From NCBI GenBank assembly GCA_019429275.1, contig JAHYJC010000033.1:1-54199 (forward strand): a stretch of 54,199 nucleotides of DNA, given 5' to 3'. Below, in pieces: positions 8,758-17,395 of the stretch; position 1 is the stretch's first letter, and each line of letters begins with the position of its first letter. A program made the position numbers and the translations under genes. The notes under the pieces were generated by a model that saw only the letters and a list, made by a program, of their open reading frames with translations, was not told where the DNA came from and searched no databases. The DNA is from Lentimicrobium sp. (GTDB taxonomy: Bacteria > Bacteroidota > Bacteroidia > Bacteroidales > Lentimicrobiaceae).

Positions 8758-11700
8758 TTATCAATTCAGGCAATGCCTCTCACGAGCCTTTTTATGTAAG
8801 GCCGAAAGATTCTGCTCAGTCAAACGAGAAGTTGCTTGGAGAGGATATTGTAAAGCTTGATTTTGAAAGTTACGAAGCCCTTGCCATTGAAATTAATGAT
8901 TGGATTGAAGTGTTTGGAAGGAAATACTACATCAACACTTCTCCGATAGTCAGCAAGAGGTCAAGCAGAGGGTTTGTCTATGAATGTACTTTTGAGAGCA
9001 AACTTTATGATTTGTCGAAAGTTGGGTTTCTCGATGTTGATGCAAGTGGTATTCATATTTCGCATGAATTCACGTTGACAGGCGACCTTGACACGTTTTG
9101 TCAGATTATCTTTAACAACCTGACAAGAATTTACGGAGCAGAATCATGGAGTTGTGTAAACCGATATACCGGTAACCTGAACGAAGTCAAGACGTTAAGT
9201 TTCTCTGAAGATACCTGCCTTTCGGCATTGCGGAAGATTTCCAAGGAGTATGGAGTTGAATACTTCTATACTGATAATGCTCCCGAAGATGAATTTCGCT
9301 TCACTCTATACCTTGACCTTATCGGAGGCGAACCTGTTTTGGAATCCTTCGAGTATGGCAAGGGAAACGGATTGACAGAGATAAAGCGGAAAAACGCTTC
9401 ATCGTCAAATTTTATTACCCGGCTTTATGCCTTCGGTAGTAGCAGGAATCTTGGAGCCAATTACCGGAATTATTCTCCACGTTTGAGGCTGCCTGCCACA
9501 CATACGCTGCCTGATATTTATGTAACGAAGGGCGTTGAAATAGACGACTTTCCAAATACACATATTTACGGACAGACCAACGCAGCCTTTGTTCAGTTGC
9601 AGGTGCCTGATATTGTTACCGGTTGGTCAGATTGGGGACAAGCGATGTCAGGGAGCAATTACAATGCAGGTCAAGCCCTTACCTATACTCAGCCTCCGAA
9701 GCAAACTCAGTTTCGGGTAAAAGCATGGAGTACGCCAGGCAAGTTTGTTTTCAGCGATGGCTCTTACGAGGGTTGGAGCAATACCGGTTCAGAAAAGGAC
9801 TATGTCGAAAATCTTGAAGCAGTTCAGAGATATGGCATTATTGAGAAGGTCGTTATTTTTGATGAAGTCTTTCCGCATAGGACAGGAGTTGTTACCGGCC
9901 TTGGAGATGCTATTCATAAATTCTCAGACAGTTCAATGTTTGACCTGAACGAATTTGAGAATGGCATTTACACCTACCTGATTTCCGGATTGACCGCAAA
10001 AATACACTTCAATACCGGCAACCTTGCAGGCTATGAATTTGAAGTTTGGAATTATAGCCATGCGACAAAGACATTTTCGCTGAACAAATACACCGATGAA
10101 AGAGGGTTAGTTTTCCCGAACAGCATTTCTCCTGCCTTTCAAATCAATGTTGGCGATGAATATGTGATTTTGGATATCAAACTCCCTCAATCCTATGTTG
10201 ATACAGCCGAATCCCTGCTGTTACAGAAGGCAACTGAATGGCTTAATAAATACTCCAACCCACAACTGGCCTTAGATGTTAAACTTGACGAATTATTTGT
10301 AGCTCAAAACGAGTTAGACCTTGCTCTTGGTAATTTGATGCACGTTGTTGATGAATCCTTCGGAATTAACGCTATCTATCGGATTGAAGGCATTACCCGG
10401 AACCTATTAAGAGAAAGCAAGTATCAGATTACCCTTGCTGAAGATGTTTACAGAGGAAGGAATGCCAATTTCAGGGAAATCAACAAGAATGGAGGTAGAA
10501 TATACAAGACAGTAGGAACTTCAGGAGTAACTACCTTCAACACACGCACAGGAGATGTAACTCTTCTAAAAGCAGATGTGGAAAGTGTGTTGACAGGAGA
10601 TGTCAATACGCATACGCATAGTGCTTATGTACTGAAGGCAGGAGATACAATGACAAATTACCTTAATATTCACAGGACAGGTAATTTGTTAATGACGGCT
10701 TTGAGCATAAAGAATGAGGCAAACTCGTCCTACATCATGGAAGGTTTGATTACTTCTAATCAATCTACGGTAGGCTCCGGGCAATTTCACATTCGGGCTT
10801 TAATGACGGTAAACGGCAGTTTATATGAACACAATATTGCCTATGCAACCATGCACCCTATCAGGGGAAGGGAGTTGACGCTTGCCGGAGATAATTACGA
10901 CAGGATAAACTTTGGTACAAAGTTCGAAGTTATCGGGAATGCAACCTACGTTTATTGTGAAACATCAACAGTAGGCGTTGCCAGGATTCCTATTGCTTCA
11001 TTTGGAGGTGGCTCAGGAACTGTAACAAGTGTAGGTCTGTCAGCTCCAAGTGCTTTATTTTCCGTTTCCGGCAGTCCTGTAGCGACTTCAGGGACGCTGG
11101 GTTTGTCCCTTGAAACGCAAATCAAGAATTATATTTTTGCTGCTCCTGCCTCAGCAAACGGAACGCCTTCATTTAGGGCATTGACAGCAGCAGATATTCC
11201 GGCACTGTCTTATGACAACTACGCAGATTGGAACTTGTTGTTAAGTACCGGAGCAGATGTCAGAATAATGAAGTCCGGTTCAACACAAACTGCAAACTAC
11301 TACAAGGGAATGAAGCTTGTTGCAGGAACGAATGTCACCCTATCGGGAGCAAATGACAACGGATATTACGCTGTTACGATCAATGCAGCAGGTGGTTCGG
11401 GAGGGAGTGGAACGGTTACAAGTGTTGCATTGACAGCTCCAAACATTTTCGGAGTAACTGGCAGTCCAGTAACGACTATAGGAACATTGGCATTATCATT
11501 GGCAGCTCAAACAGCAAACAGAGTTTGGGCTGGTCCGGTATCAGGAGGTTCGGCACAACCTACTTTCAGGAGTTTAGTCGCTGCTGACATTCCGGCTTTA
11601 CCTTATGATAATTATGGTAATTGGCGAGTGACAGCAGATACTCAGGCAATTGCTTATATTTCAAAGTCAGGAGGGAACGCAACACCTCCTTACTATGACG

Positions 11701-12209
11701 GCATTAAGTTTATTTCAGGCTCAGGAATTACAATTACTCCCGGAAGTGGGTTAAACGGATTTTTAAACATTCAAATTGACGCAACCGGAGGCGGAAGCGG
11801 AACTACGAATTGGGAGACAGAAGTACAGTTGGCAAGTAATACAAGCACCATAAGTGCAAGTACATGGACGACAGTTAATGGAATGACGCTTTCATCACTT
11901 GCAGACGGCACTTATCTTGTAACAGCACATATTACTATGGTCAAAGCAAGCACCACCGGAGCAGTAGTTGCAATGAGAATAACAGACGGTATGTTTCAAT
12001 CATTCGCTGCTACCGAGCAATATGCTTCAAGTGTAACGACCAATCGGGTAAACATGAGTGTAAGCACGATTATAAAGATAAAAGGCGGGGCACCCTCTTC
12101 TGTTAGTTTGCAGATGTGGGCTTCTACTACAGGGTGGTATGCTGCAGCATCAACACCTTCTTCTTCACAGGCAGGTGCAACAAGAATGACAGCAGTTCAA
12201 TTGTATTGA
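8745..12209 (+). CDS. Tail hub/fibre protein with repeated C-terminal modules
   Basis: A 1154-residue protein. The N-terminal ~580 residues resemble a tail hub (Tal/gp27-like): a membrane-contact baseplate domain including FTLTGDLDTFCQIIFNNLTR. Near residue 620 is a fibre-type HTH motif in DVNTHTHSAYVLKAGDTMTN, similar to metal-binding HxH repeats of phage fibres. Two copies of a GTVTSV...SGSPV...GTL...AADIPAL module begin near residues 757 and 888. The last ~130 residues look like a beta-sandwich receptor-binding tip. It probably recognises the host surface. No frameshift is visible. Confidence 0.75.
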   Translation: MEIVVINSGNASHEPFYVRPKDSAQSNEKLLGEDIVKLDFESYEALAIEINDWIEVFGRKYYINTSPIVSKRSSRGFVYECTFESKLYDLSKVGFLDVDASGIHISHEFTLTGDLDTFCQIIFNNLTRIYGAESWSCVNRYTGNLNEVKTLSFSEDTCLSALRKISKEYGVEYFYTDNAPEDEFRFTLYLDLIGGEPVLESFEYGKGNGLTEIKRKNASSSNFITRLYAFGSSRNLGANYRNYSPRLRLPATHTLPDIYVTKGVEIDDFPNTHIYGQTNAAFVQLQVPDIVTGWSDWGQAMSGSNYNAGQALTYTQPPKQTQFRVKAWSTPGKFVFSDGSYEGWSNTGSEKDYVENLEAVQRYGIIEKVVIFDEVFPHRTGVVTGLGDAIHKFSDSSMFDLNEFENGIYTYLISGLTAKIHFNTGNLAGYEFEVWNYSHATKTFSLNKYTDERGLVFPNSISPAFQINVGDEYVILDIKLPQSYVDTAESLLLQKATEWLNKYSNPQLALDVKLDELFVAQNELDLALGNLMHVVDESFGINAIYRIEGITRNLLRESKYQITLAEDVYRGRNANFREINKNGGRIYKTVGTSGVTTFNTRTGDVTLLKADVESVLTGDVNTHTHSAYVLKAGDTMTNYLNIHRTGNLLMTALSIKNEANSSYIMEGLITSNQSTVGSGQFHIRALMTVNGSLYEHNIAYATMHPIRGRELTLAGDNYDRINFGTKFEVIGNATYVYCETSTVGVARIPIASFGGGSGTVTSVGLSAPSALFSVSGSPVATSGTLGLSLETQIKNYIFAAPASANGTPSFRALTAADIPALSYDNYADWNLLLSTGADVRIMKSGSTQTANYYKGMKLVAGTNVTLSGANDNGYYAVTINAAGGSGGSGTVTSVALTAPNIFGVTGSPVTTIGTLALSLAAQTANRVWAGPVSGGSAQPTFRSLVAADIPALPYDNYGNWRVTADTQAIAYISKSGGNATPPYYDGIKFISGSGITITPGSGLNGFLNIQIDATGGGSGTTNWETEVQLASNTSTISASTWTTVNGMTLSSLADGTYLVTAHITMVKASTTGAVVAMRITDGMFQSFAATEQYASSVTTNRVNMSVSTIIKIKGGAPSSVSLQMWASTTGWYAAASTPSSSQAGATRMTAVQLY

Positions 12210-12227
12210 TTTTTAAATAAATAGAAA

Positions 12228-12644
12228 ATGGGAAGCAAAAAAGTAAAGATTACCCTTGAAGAAGCCCTTGCGCTTGAAACAGAACTTGGAGGATTTCGTG
12301 ATCAGGCCGGAGCCGTTGTGATGAAAGGATTACTAAATCAAAAACTCTCTTTGTCGAAGAAATATCACTTATCCAACCTGCTTAAACAGGTTTCAGAGGA
12401 TAGGGCATTTGTAACTAAGGAAGGTAATAAACTTCGGAATGAACTTGGAACACCGGAGCAGATTTTAGAAATTGCAAAGAACCCGATGCACCCTAAAAAC
12501 TTGGAATATCAGAATCAGATGCGGGAATTGATCAAAAACACCAATAGAGAAATTGAGGTTTCCCATGTTGTTATTGACGATTTCGAGACAATTGAAACTG
12601 ATGAATATTACCCTGTGTTTTTCAAAATTCTCGGGCAGCTTTAA
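12228..12644 (+). CDS. Phage hypothetical protein after tail fibre
   Basis: A 138-residue, highly charged, predicted all-helical protein with no signal peptide or membrane segment. ATG 12228 follows an A-rich leader (AAATAAATAG) 18 bases after the tail protein. I do not recognise the family. Its position between fibre and lysis genes suggests a fibre assembly factor or minor structural protein, but nothing in the sequence proves it. Confidence 0.5.
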   Translation: MGSKKVKITLEEALALETELGGFRDQAGAVVMKGLLNQKLSLSKKYHLSNLLKQVSEDRAFVTKEGNKLRNELGTPEQILEIAKNPMHPKNLEYQNQMRELIKNTNREIEVSHVVIDDFETIETDEYYPVFFKILGQL

Positions 12645-12679
12645 TCCTGCACTTTTATTCTGAAAAATGCTTTTTTTTA

Positions 12680-12708
12680 TTGTAAAAAATACCATAGTGG
12701 TATATTTG
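12680..12708 (+). promoter_or_regulatory. Bacteroidota-type promoter for the lysis genes
   Basis: TTG at 12680-12682 and TATATTTG at 12701-12708 are separated by 18 bases, close to the phylum's TTTG-N19-TAnnTTTG pattern. Transcription would start near 12715, about 20 bases before the ATG at 12734. It gives the lysis group a separate start from the structural operon. Confidence 0.6.
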
Positions 12709-12733
12709 CATAATAAACCTAAAGACTGAAAAG

Positions 12734-13054
12734 ATGCACTGGTGGGAAGTTGTTTTAACCAATCTTGCTACATTATCTGCAGGAGTCATAGGAGGGGGTT
12801 GGTATGCAAAGAAAAAGGCACTTGCCGATGCTGAAGGAACAGAGGTTGACAACCTGAAAGAAATCATCACCACTTGGCGAGAAGCTTACAATGACCTGAA
12901 AGTTCAGAGGGAGGAGTTCAATCAGTTGTGGCTTGACCTGCAAAAGGAGAATATCGAAATGCGGCAGGAGCTTACCGATTTGAAACAGAAGGTTCGGGAT
13001 CTGCAATGTGAAAATGGTAAACTCAGGAAGGAAATCGACAAGTTGAAGGTATGA
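12734..13054 (+). CDS. Small membrane-anchored coiled-coil protein, possible holin-like
   Basis: A 106-residue protein with one N-terminal hydrophobic helix (residues ~6-24, VVLTNLATLSAGVIGGGWYA) followed by a long charged coiled coil to the C-terminus. It overlaps the endolysin gene by an ATGA junction, so the two are co-translated, and a dedicated promoter precedes it. Neighbourhood suggests a role in lysis, such as a pinholin-like or anchoring protein. One membrane span is fewer than most holins have, so the holin reading is tentative. Confidence 0.5.
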   Translation: MHWWEVVLTNLATLSAGVIGGGWYAKKKALADAEGTEVDNLKEIITTWREAYNDLKVQREEFNQLWLDLQKENIEMRQELTDLKQKVRDLQCENGKLRKEIDKLKV

Positions 13055-13575
13055 CACCCACTCAATTCAGGGATGCATTGCCCTATGCAACCGCTTTCAA
13101 CAGAAGCAGGTTTTACGCTCCAATACTCGACACATTCACGAAGTTTTGTATTGACACGAAATTACGTCAGGCAGCTTTCCTTGCTCAGATTGCACATGAA
13201 TCCGGTAGTTTGAAATATGTGAAGGAAATTGCAAGTGGTTTTGCTTATGAAGGCCGGAAAGACCTTGGCAATACAGAGCCAGGAGACGGACCAAAGTACA
13301 AAGGCAGAGGCCTGATTCAGTTGACAGGTCGGGCAAATTATGACAAAGCCTCTATTTATTTCGGAGTTGACTTTGTCGCACACCCTGAGTTTATTGAACA
13401 GCCTTTATATGCTGCTTTAGTGAGTGGTTGGTATTGGCATACCCGGAAGCTCAATATGCTTGCAGATGTCAGGGATATTCGCAGGATTACCAAACTCATC
13501 AATGGAGGTTACAACGGAATTGACATGAGAATCCGACATTACGAGCGTGCGTTGAAAGCCTTTGGCATAAAGTAA
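13051..13575 (+). CDS. Phage endolysin, glycoside hydrolase family 19
   Basis: A 174-residue lysozyme of the chitinase-19 type that cleaves peptidoglycan glycan strands to release virions. Visible motifs are AHESG with the likely catalytic Glu50, then GDGPKYKGRGLIQLTGRANY, the family's substrate-cleft signature, and NGGYNGIDMR near the C-terminus. It has no signal peptide, so it would depend on a holin for access to the periplasm. The length is normal for the single-domain phage form. Confidence 0.93.
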   Translation: MTPTQFRDALPYATAFNRSRFYAPILDTFTKFCIDTKLRQAAFLAQIAHESGSLKYVKEIASGFAYEGRKDLGNTEPGDGPKYKGRGLIQLTGRANYDKASIYFGVDFVAHPEFIEQPLYAALVSGWYWHTRKLNMLADVRDIRRITKLINGGYNGIDMRIRHYERALKAFGIK

Positions 13576-13580
13576 AAGTT

Positions 13581-14156
13581 ATGAAATTCCTCAACCGATT
13601 AATCATTCTTGCAGCCCTTTTGCTTTGTCTTGTTTTGTGCTTATTCTGGGCGTTAAAGGAAAGGTCAGTAAAGCTTCGCTACAAAGACAATTTGGAGGCT
13701 GAGATTTTCCGGAACGGCCAACAGGTCATTGTAACTGAGAAGGAGTATTCCCGGCTGTATTCTGAAATTGATAGTCTTTCCCTGGAGCTTGGTAAAAAGC
13801 CCAAACACATTGTTCAGATTGTGAAAGTTGATTACAGGGTTACCGATACCATGGAAATTCCACTTTACGGAGATACCCTGTTTTTGTGGAGAAATGACAC
13901 CGTATTTGTTCAGCCTGATACCCTATGGTTTGACCACTCCAAACCTTGTTACCATTTGACCGGTTACGTTTACGATAAAAAAATTGTTGCAGCCATTGAT
14001 TACAGGGATAGTCCTGTTATGATATTCGAGAGGCAGCGTTCAAAGCGATTCCTTTTCATCAAATACGGCAGGTGGAAACATTCTGCAATGTTTTACAGCA
14101 AATGTTCAGGAAAGTTGATGTGGATTGAGGAAAATATTTTGATTGATAGAAAATAG
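13581..14156 (+). CDS. Rz-like membrane-anchored protein, possible spanin
   Basis: A 191-residue protein with an N-terminal transmembrane or signal-anchor segment (residues ~6-24, very Leu-rich) and then a helical stretch (NGQQVIVTEKEYSRLYSEID). A beta-rich C-terminal half follows. It lies five bases after the endolysin. Position and a single N-terminal anchor plus periplasmic coil fit an inner-membrane spanin, which breaks the outer membrane in the last lysis step. The long C-terminal domain is larger than in classical Rz. No separate Rz1 lipoprotein was found nested in it. Confidence 0.5.
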   Translation: MKFLNRLIILAALLLCLVLCLFWALKERSVKLRYKDNLEAEIFRNGQQVIVTEKEYSRLYSEIDSLSLELGKKPKHIVQIVKVDYRVTDTMEIPLYGDTLFLWRNDTVFVQPDTLWFDHSKPCYHLTGYVYDKKIVAAIDYRDSPVMIFERQRSKRFLFIKYGRWKHSAMFYSKCSGKLMWIEENILIDRK

Positions 14157-14168
14157 TTTGTATATTTG
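14138..14168 (+). promoter_or_regulatory. Near-perfect Bacteroidota promoter
   Basis: TTTG (14138-14141), 19 bases, then TATATTTG (14161-14168), which matches the consensus in both boxes and spacing. It overlaps the end of the Rz-like gene. The first thing downstream is a terminator at 14224-14249, not an ORF. Confidence 0.65.
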
Positions 14169-14174
14169 TGAATC

Positions 14175-14249
14175 AAATTTTCTTCCTTACGTTGCTGTTG
14201 TGGAGAGAGTTTGTTTGACTTAAGAGCCTCCTTCGGGAGGCTTTTTTTA
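14175..14249 (+). ncRNA. Candidate small RNA of about 75 nt
   Basis: A consensus promoter (14138-14168) predicts transcription starting near 14175. An intrinsic terminator ends at 14249, and no start codon with a meaningful ORF lies between. The 5' part is pyrimidine-rich (TTTTCTTCCTTACG), followed by GTGGAGAGAG. This is what an independent small regulatory RNA would look like. Alternatively, the promoter reads through the terminator into 14485, making the RNA an attenuated leader. No expression evidence is available. Confidence 0.4.
14224..14249 (+). terminator. Intrinsic terminator
   Basis: AGCCTCC, a TTCG loop, and GGAGGCT form a perfect 7-bp GC-rich stem (14225-14242) followed directly by seven T's. 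It ends the phage late/lysis transcript and the short transcript from the promoter at 14138. Confidence 0.85.
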
Positions 14250-14405
14250 TTGAAAATTCAATGGCTTATAATAAAAGCATGTAAGATCTGGATGAATATA
14301 AGACACTTAATACAGATGCCTTGAATACCTTATATATTGGATTGCAGTTTCATGGGGAATCTGTATTGGGGAATACGTTTACTTCTTCGAATTACGGGTG
14401 ATTTT

Positions 14406-14413
14406 TATATTTG
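14406..14413 (+). promoter_or_regulatory. Probable -7 box upstream of the 14485 gene
   Basis: TATATTTG at 14406-14413 matches the TAnnTTTG -7 element, 71 bases before the ATG at 14485. I see no clear TTTG at the -33 distance, so this is a weaker call. The rest of 14250-14484 shows no ORF, repeat or RNA gene that I can support. Confidence 0.4.
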
Positions 14414-14484
14414 AATAATTTCTAGGTTTACATAGTAATGCGAGTACCTTTACCCAATAAACTCACAGTACTAAAAACAACCAA

Positions 14485-14868
14485 ATGAAAAAAACAACTT
14501 CCAAATTATTCGTTGCTTCTCTTTTAATATTTCTTTCCTTAAACGCTTTTAGCCAAAATGTCGATGATTTTGACAATTATTCCGATCAAACTGAAAATTA
14601 TAATAGTAATGAATTTAATGGAACAACATTTTTTACATCTTTAATAATTTGTTCTGTACTAATTATTGCAGGTCTTTACCTTAGAAAGAAACAAGATAAA
14701 TTTATTAAAGGCACAGGTACCGCGATAATTGTTTTAGGAGGACTTGGCGCAATTCTTTTTTTAGGAGGTCCAATTTTAGGAGCTATTTCAGTAGTTTGGA
14801 AAGTAATTCTTGGAATAGTAGCTGTTGCAGGAGCAATTTATCTAATATATTCATTATTTTTCGAATAA
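14485..14868 (+). CDS. Small membrane protein with signal peptide, function unknown
   Basis: A 127-residue protein with a cleavable signal peptide (residues 1-23, ending AFSQ), a short Asn/Asp-rich periplasmic segment, and about three transmembrane helices (near 48-66, 77-95 and 100-125). The Gly-rich helices (IIVLGGLGAILFLGGPILGA) are typical of small envelope proteins. It is the first gene of the AT-rich cargo segment of the prophage. I do not recognise the family, and a superinfection-exclusion role would be only a guess. Confidence 0.55.
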   Translation: MKKTTSKLFVASLLIFLSLNAFSQNVDDFDNYSDQTENYNSNEFNGTTFFTSLIICSVLIIAGLYLRKKQDKFIKGTGTAIIVLGGLGAILFLGGPILGAISVVWKVILGIVAVAGAIYLIYSLFFE

Positions 14869-15183
14869 TAAAAGCGGTTCATATCAGTGATTTTACAAAT
14901 TTTTCTTTGGGCGGCGACTGTACCTTTTTCGCTAAGTGTGAAAAAGGATGCCGGCTCAATCCCTCTCGCATTATTTATTAAAAATATTTTCATTTGATTA
15001 AAATATAAAGTATAGCTTTGAAAAAATTACTTTTAAGATTTTCACACATAAATAGTACTGCAAAAAAGTGTATAGTTAATATAATGTTTTTCTATATATA
15101 TGGTTTTAATACATTGATTAAGAGCTGTTAAAATTCTTGAAAAAGCAAAGTCATTTTTTTTCTAACCAATAATATCTAACATA
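14869..15183 (+). other. AT-rich intergenic stretch
   Basis: It contains no convincing coding frame. A weak hairpin-like pair, ACCTTTTTCGC and GTGAAAAAGG (around 14920-14948), lies near its start. The last 36 bases hold a leader sequence that recurs before the next gene but one. I see no RNA gene or attachment site. Confidence 0.4.
15148..15173 (+). repeat. Leader repeat, copy 1
   Basis: AAAGTCAT, a run of T's, CTAAC and AATAA, located just before the 15184 start. The same arrangement occurs at 15673-15696 before the paralogous gene 15708. This suggests that the two genes arose by tandem duplication including their 5' region, or that they share a regulatory site. Confidence 0.6.
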
Positions 15184-15621
15184 ATGTTTAACTTCTTTAA
15201 CAATAAAAAAAAAGAAAATCCAATATCGGATGTCTTTAAAGATTTGACTACAAATCAGAAAATGTCAATAACGAATTTCTTACTGACCATTGCATCAAGT
15301 AATCAGGGCTCTTCTGATAAACAAATGAGATATCTAAACAATTATGTTGATATTCTCGATGTTCGTGGCGATGACGGTATGGCTTACTATAAAAGATACG
15401 GCCTTGAACGTATTATTAGTGACTTGAAAACTCTATCAAAAAATCAGAAAGAATTTCTTGTTGTAGCAACATGGGAAATGATATCTTCTGATGGACAGCC
15501 TAGTTCAAAACAAATAAATTCAGTAACTATTTTATTTGACAAACTTGGATTCTCAGAAGAACAATTTGTTGAAATAATAAAAAAAAATATATTAATTATG
15601 AATCATATTCTTGGCAAATAA
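15184..15621 (+). CDS. TerB-like helical protein, paralogue A
   Basis: A 145-residue, all-helical soluble protein. It shares a layout with the product of 15708-16202: an LTTNQKMSI..FLLTIASSN block, an acidic loop, a YYKRYGLERIISDLKTLSK block, and EMISSDGQ, which resembles the D-G loop of TerB/DjlA-like helical bundles. TerB-fold proteins appear in tellurite-resistance and phage-defence-associated systems, where they bind metal or partner proteins at the membrane. That family link is by eye. AT-rich base use matches the cargo segment, not the structural genes. Confidence 0.55.
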   Translation: MFNFFNNKKKENPISDVFKDLTTNQKMSITNFLLTIASSNQGSSDKQMRYLNNYVDILDVRGDDGMAYYKRYGLERIISDLKTLSKNQKEFLVVATWEMISSDGQPSSKQINSVTILFDKLGFSEEQFVEIIKKNILIMNHILGK

Positions 15622-15672
15622 CTATACTATTTTCTCCTGCTAATTTGAGGCTTCAATGAAAACTCGGAATCA

Positions 15673-15696
15673 AAAGTCATTTTTTTCTAACTAATA
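15673..15696 (+). repeat. Leader repeat, copy 2
   Basis: AAAGTCATTTTTTTCTAAC followed by TAATAA, nearly identical to 15148-15173, and again a short distance upstream of a start codon (15708). Confidence 0.6.
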
Positions 15697-15707
15697 AATC
15701 TTGCAAT

Positions 15708-16202
15708 ATGCCAAATTACGATGATGCAATCTTCTTTGATACTTATAAGAATGCCTTTTCCCTGTGTTCAACAGACCAAAAATTGACTATATACAATCTA
15801 TTAACAGCCCTTGGTGCATGTGATGAAGAATCAGGCATTTGTAATGACAAAGAACTTCAATTTCTTAAATTATGTAGTAATATGCTAAATTTTAGTGAAC
15901 ATGATAGTGCTGCTTTCATAGAAAAATATGGTCATAATTATATCTTTATTGAATGCTTGAAAACCCTAAACAAATCAGAAAAAGAATATCTTAGTATGAT
16001 TATGAATGAAATGATAGACTGTGACCGTGATAATGAAACAATGATGAATCAAAATGAATTATTATGTCTTCAAGGAATTGAAATGGGACTTGGAATTTCT
16101 GAGCCTAAAGCTTTAAAAATACCCTTATTATCATTGAAATCATCAATATTACAAGATATAATACCAAAAGGAAGTTATCTAAGAGATGTATTAGATATGT
16201 AA
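15708..16202 (+). CDS. TerB-like helical protein, paralogue B
   Basis: A 164-residue, all-helical, acidic protein (CSTDQKLTIYNLLTALGACD, then FIEKYGHNYIFIECLKTLNK). It aligns by eye over nearly its whole length with the 15184-15621 product, including the block after the loop (SEKEYLSMIMNEMIDCD). The two are diverged paralogues in tandem with duplicated leaders. No signal peptide or membrane helix is present. Function is unknown. The TerB-like fold is my best guess from the helix spacing and acidic loop. Confidence 0.55.
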   Translation: MPNYDDAIFFDTYKNAFSLCSTDQKLTIYNLLTALGACDEESGICNDKELQFLKLCSNMLNFSEHDSAAFIEKYGHNYIFIECLKTLNKSEKEYLSMIMNEMIDCDRDNETMMNQNELLCLQGIEMGLGISEPKALKIPLLSLKSSILQDIIPKGSYLRDVLDM

Positions 16203-16206
16203 TCAT

Positions 16207-16449
16207 ATGGGCATTTACGACTTCAACATACTATCCAATGACGACAAAGCAGATATCCTTTGGGATAGGGGAGTATTCATGATGAACCGGTCTGAGGATG
16301 GTTTTGATATTAACCTGTATAGCCTTGATGATTTTTTTGTTGAAGCCTGGTACAATCCGGAAGCCAATGTCATTGAAAAGTTTCGTACATTTAAATCCCT
16401 GAATCCGCTTGAACCTTATTTGGATAGGATAAAACTGAATTTAAAGTGA
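16207..16449 (+). CDS. Small hypothetical protein
   Basis: An 80-residue acidic protein starting four bases after the previous stop, so it is probably in the same transcript. Aromatic residues are frequent (LYSLDDFFVEAWYNPEANVI). I recognise no family. Small size and lack of export signals are compatible with an immunity or regulatory partner of the TerB-like proteins, but nothing shows this directly. Confidence 0.5.
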   Translation: MGIYDFNILSNDDKADILWDRGVFMMNRSEDGFDINLYSLDDFFVEAWYNPEANVIEKFRTFKSLNPLEPYLDRIKLNLK

Positions 16450-16539
16450 ATCGGTTAAACTTATTTTGTAAACAGAAAAATAATTGAGAAATAAAATTCG
16501 GAAAATTAAAATTATCAACACCTCTTAAAACTACTACTT

Positions 16540-16989
16540 ATGAAAAAAAACATTGGATTTACAGCAGTCGTATTTATTGCTATTTTCTTGAGTTCATGTA
16601 CATCAACTCTTAATCTGGTAAATTCACATTCAGATGTGTACATAATTGATTTTCGGCCTTATTCAAATAAAGGTTTTCTGTTTACCCCTGAGAAATACTT
16701 AAGCGAATATGAATCAATAGGTCAGATTGATATTTCCTTTTATCCTGAAGCTCTTAGAATTGATCCAGTTACTTATGGATTGCCCGATAAAAACAGCTAT
16801 TTGCAAGGGACATGGCTAATCAGGAAACTTGATGTTGATTCATTAGTAAATGAAGTCTATAAATACGCTGATCACATGGGAGCTGATGCAATCATAAACT
16901 TTAAGGTAAGCTCAACTTCAAAAATAATGGATGTAAGTTTGGATCTTCCTGGCATTTCTTTTACTGGATTTGCAATAAAACGGAAATAG
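16540..16989 (+). CDS. Putative lipoprotein
   Basis: A 149-residue protein with a lipoprotein signal peptide (MKKNIGFTAVVFIAIFLSSC; lipobox LSSC with Cys20). The C-terminal part (YADHMGADAIINFKVSSTSK) resembles the helix-strand core of YbjQ/DUF4156-like small envelope proteins. It should be anchored in the outer or inner membrane facing the periplasm. It is in the prophage cargo region, where lipoproteins sometimes act in superinfection exclusion; that is inference. Confidence 0.6.
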   Translation: MKKNIGFTAVVFIAIFLSSCTSTLNLVNSHSDVYIIDFRPYSNKGFLFTPEKYLSEYESIGQIDISFYPEALRIDPVTYGLPDKNSYLQGTWLIRKLDVDSLVNEVYKYADHMGADAIINFKVSSTSKIMDVSLDLPGISFTGFAIKRK

Positions 16990-17395
16990 AAATGCTTTTA
17001 AATCGTCCAATAAACATTGAGTCAATTTGATTATTCGCTGGTATATATTTTGCAATATCAGAGTCTCAGTCCCACTGAAATATTGAGAATAATTTATTAA
17101 TCAAATCTTTATTAAGGTGAACCGGATTAAATACTTCCTTGCTTTGCTGCCAAACCTTGTTTATCCGAGAGAGCAAGTTTCGGATTGGCAATGGTGGGAA
17201 CTAATATTGATTTACAGTACGAGTGCATTTTTGATATTCATGTTCAGCAGGGCAGGATTATAGTTTTTGCAAATCATTTGCTGTAAACTTTCAACTTTTT
17301 ATATATTTACAAAGCGATAAACAAATCAAAAATCTGGGTAAGCGAAGAGTTATAACTATTCAAAAAGAAATCTAATAATTTTTAATCAATAAATA
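16990..17395 (+). other. Intergenic region before the DUF262 gene
   Basis: There is no ORF or RNA gene I can support in these 406 bases. A possible promoter is TTTG (17277-17280) with TATATTTA (17302-17309), one base off the -7 consensus and at a 21-base spacing. It would start transcription about 80 bases upstream of the 17396 ATG. Confidence 0.4.
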
